A stretch of 64,000 nt of DNA. It comes from Apium graveolens (lineage: Eukaryota > Streptophyta > Magnoliopsida > Apiales > Apiaceae). Shown one piece after another: positions 62,274-64,000 of this stretch. A program made the position numbers and the translations under genes. The notes under the pieces were generated by a model. The model was not told the origin of the DNA. It did not search any database and saw only the letters and a list, made by a program, of their open reading frames with translations. The stretch lies in the NCBI RefSeq assembly GCF_009905375.1, contig NC_133647.1, positions 81,062,442 through 81,126,441 of the forward strand. The letters are read 5' to 3'. How positions within the stretch are numbered: position 1 is the stretch's first letter; the number at the start of each line of letters is the position of its first letter.

Positions 62274-64000
62274 TCCCCATTCTTCTCCAGTTCGTAGTCG
62301 TTACTATCTTCCATACATAATACTATACTGGTTACACTTTTGCTCGTTAGCGTTCTATAACCTTTTAATAACCATGTCAACCTTAGTATCACGAATGTGT
62401 TAGAATCAGAATACCACCGTACTGATACTACTTCATCTCTAGCTGCCTCCATCTTCAAAAGCTTGGTCCTTCATATAGAAGTAAAAGAATTTATTGAGAG
62501 ATCACTATGATCATGAACACTTGTTCTATTGCATAGTTAGTAGAGAAGTTGGCCATCCTTTAGTACTTGACAAGCAATTAAACAACAAGTGGTATCCTAC
62601 TAGGCTTCTATCACACAGATAGATAGTCATTCGGCGATACCTCCCCTTCTGGAAGGGTTGTTCTTCTCAGCTTATATGAAATGAAAAGGAGAGAAAAGAA
62701 CGAATTGAAGAGAATTGTATATATATAAAATATACGGCCACAAAATATCTGGCTTGGAATCTACCTCTGAACTATAGAGGTTTATCATAGGAGAACAAAA
62801 CATATACGTATATATATCAACATTAGGTATTATAGCATCGTATTTCACATGCCTAAATATTTTTGATATTCTATCCATCATTCTATGGACCCATGCTCTT
62901 GCTCGAGCTTATACACAATCACCTTTGAAACTCCCTCGACGTCGAAAATCGAATCTGGGATCTCATTCTAGACATCATCGTTACTAGAATTCTATACTTG
63001 CACCGCAACCTTCCTCGTATAGTAATACGACTCTCTATTCATAAGAGGGAATAAATATATAATATGTAAATACTCCACTAGGTAGTCTATCAATGATAAC
63101 TTATATATCAACACGACCCCATTAGGGGTACTCAATCTCAACATCCATTCCAATACAACTCTCACGGTTGTAATCAGCTCATTACTCGCAGAATCATTAT
63201 TGCATTACTATGGTCCACCACTGACTTACTGTAGTCATTCATTTTCTATGAAATCTTAATAGCTAACCATACAGAGTCCATACATGTCGTATCGGATTCT
63301 TCTAAGGAGGCAACATAATCACCATTCCATGATTCATGAAGAACACTCCTGAACTTGGCGTACATATGACATGAAGCAGATAAAATTGCAGAAGAGTTTC
63401 AATAAAAGCAACGATAGCAGGTTAATACCATTATTAACCATATGTCTTTATTAGGAGACATGAAGCTCAAAGGTTCATTCAGTCCTTTCGTAACATGGTC
63501 CTGGCTTATCTCAAGATATAACCTTATAAGATAGATAGCCCGCTCACGGCGATTTCATAAATTAAATCTTTACCAAAATACTATCACGGTTGAGTATCGC
63601 ACAATCATCAGAAGGAATGTCAATCTTTCAAACCATAATACAACCTTCACGGCTTCAACCATCATCACTGTATTTCTCTGGCACGAGCACCTATAATTAT
63701 CCTCCTACATTTAAAGTGTCGGCCACCTCTTTGGCCTTTCCTGATAGTAAAATTTCTTTACAATCAATGTCTTTTAAATGACCTTCAACTAAATTCTCTA
63801 CCTCATTTCCAATCACTGCTTGTGTGAAAATGCTCTTCATTACGCCTTGGTAAAAAATATAACATCACTTTTCCATAAGTTATTGCCTCGGTCTTTTAGA
63901 GGTTAACATTGTCACGATTGACTCTTGATCATACTTATGACGTCTCTTATTTTGGGTCCTTCTTGATTTCACCAATCTCGACCCTTATTGGGTCAATCAT
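62274..64000 (-). mobile_element. D2 internal region, undefined part
   Basis: Collinear with about 30480-32250 of Gypsy-D internal 1 (for example the GATAGATAGTCATTCGG and GGAAGGGTTGTTCTTC segments). No coding motif is recognised, and it continues beyond the window. Confidence 0.6.

Larger units (their letters stand above)
57448..64000 (-). mobile_element. D2: second Gypsy-D-family element, truncated by window end
   Basis: Starts TGTAACACCACCAAATCC inside the Copia-A extra frame. One LTR (57448-61487) and the first 2.5 kb of internal sequence are present. If complete, its duplication should be GAGGT (57443-57447), which cannot be checked here. It is diverged from the Gypsy-D array over its whole length, so it is an independent insertion, and its pol traces are less decayed. 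Confidence 0.88.

Overview
The window is nuclear DNA from a flowering plant, most likely a eudicot. It is AT-rich, carries an intron-containing plant receptor-like cytoplasmic kinase gene, and is otherwise filled with plant LTR retrotransposons (SIRE-like Ty1/copia and Ty3/gypsy) and small hAT elements. The style of the elements would suit an asterid such as an Apiaceae species, but I cannot fix the species from sequence alone. No bacterial or organellar genes, tRNA, rRNA or CRISPR array were seen.

Layout. 1-856: flank with a short imperfect tandem repeat. 857-4006 (minus strand): an intact six-exon RLCK-VII protein kinase gene of 416 residues, the only host gene found. 4007-4821: its upstream region. 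4822-5377: a 556-bp non-autonomous hAT element with a perfect 8-bp target duplication. 5386-6987: AT-rich DNA and a probable old LTR fragment.

6988 to the end is one nest of transposons. The outermost is a SIRE-like copia element (Copia-A, minus orientation). Its LTR is now in three pieces (6988-7107, 20262-20507, 56186-56392) and its internal region starts at 56393. Two elements split that LTR: hAT-B (7108-20253, duplication GTTACAGT) and Gypsy-E (20508-56180, duplication TTTAA). hAT-B is itself split by Copia-C (7190-19727), a SIRE-like element with recognisable gag, pol and a long extra frame after pol, each carrying a few stop codons. Gypsy-E has long LTRs (about 3.7 kb) around a badly decayed internal region, and that region is split by Gypsy-D (25671-48503, duplication GTGAT). 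Gypsy-D is a tandem LTR-internal-LTR-internal-LTR array with only one outer target duplication. A further relative of Gypsy-D (D2, 57448 onward) entered the Copia-A internal region and runs off the end.

The nesting gives a relative order: Copia-A first; then hAT-B, Gypsy-E and D2 into it; then Copia-C into hAT-B and Gypsy-D into Gypsy-E; then (or at insertion) tandem duplication of D. Almost all element genes are broken. I found no clear new biological system. The most unusual items are the three-LTR array, the large post-pol frame of the SIRE-like elements with its interspersed short motif, and two oddities in the kinase gene (an in-frame 84-nt intron and a decayed copy of the DFG exon inside an intron).
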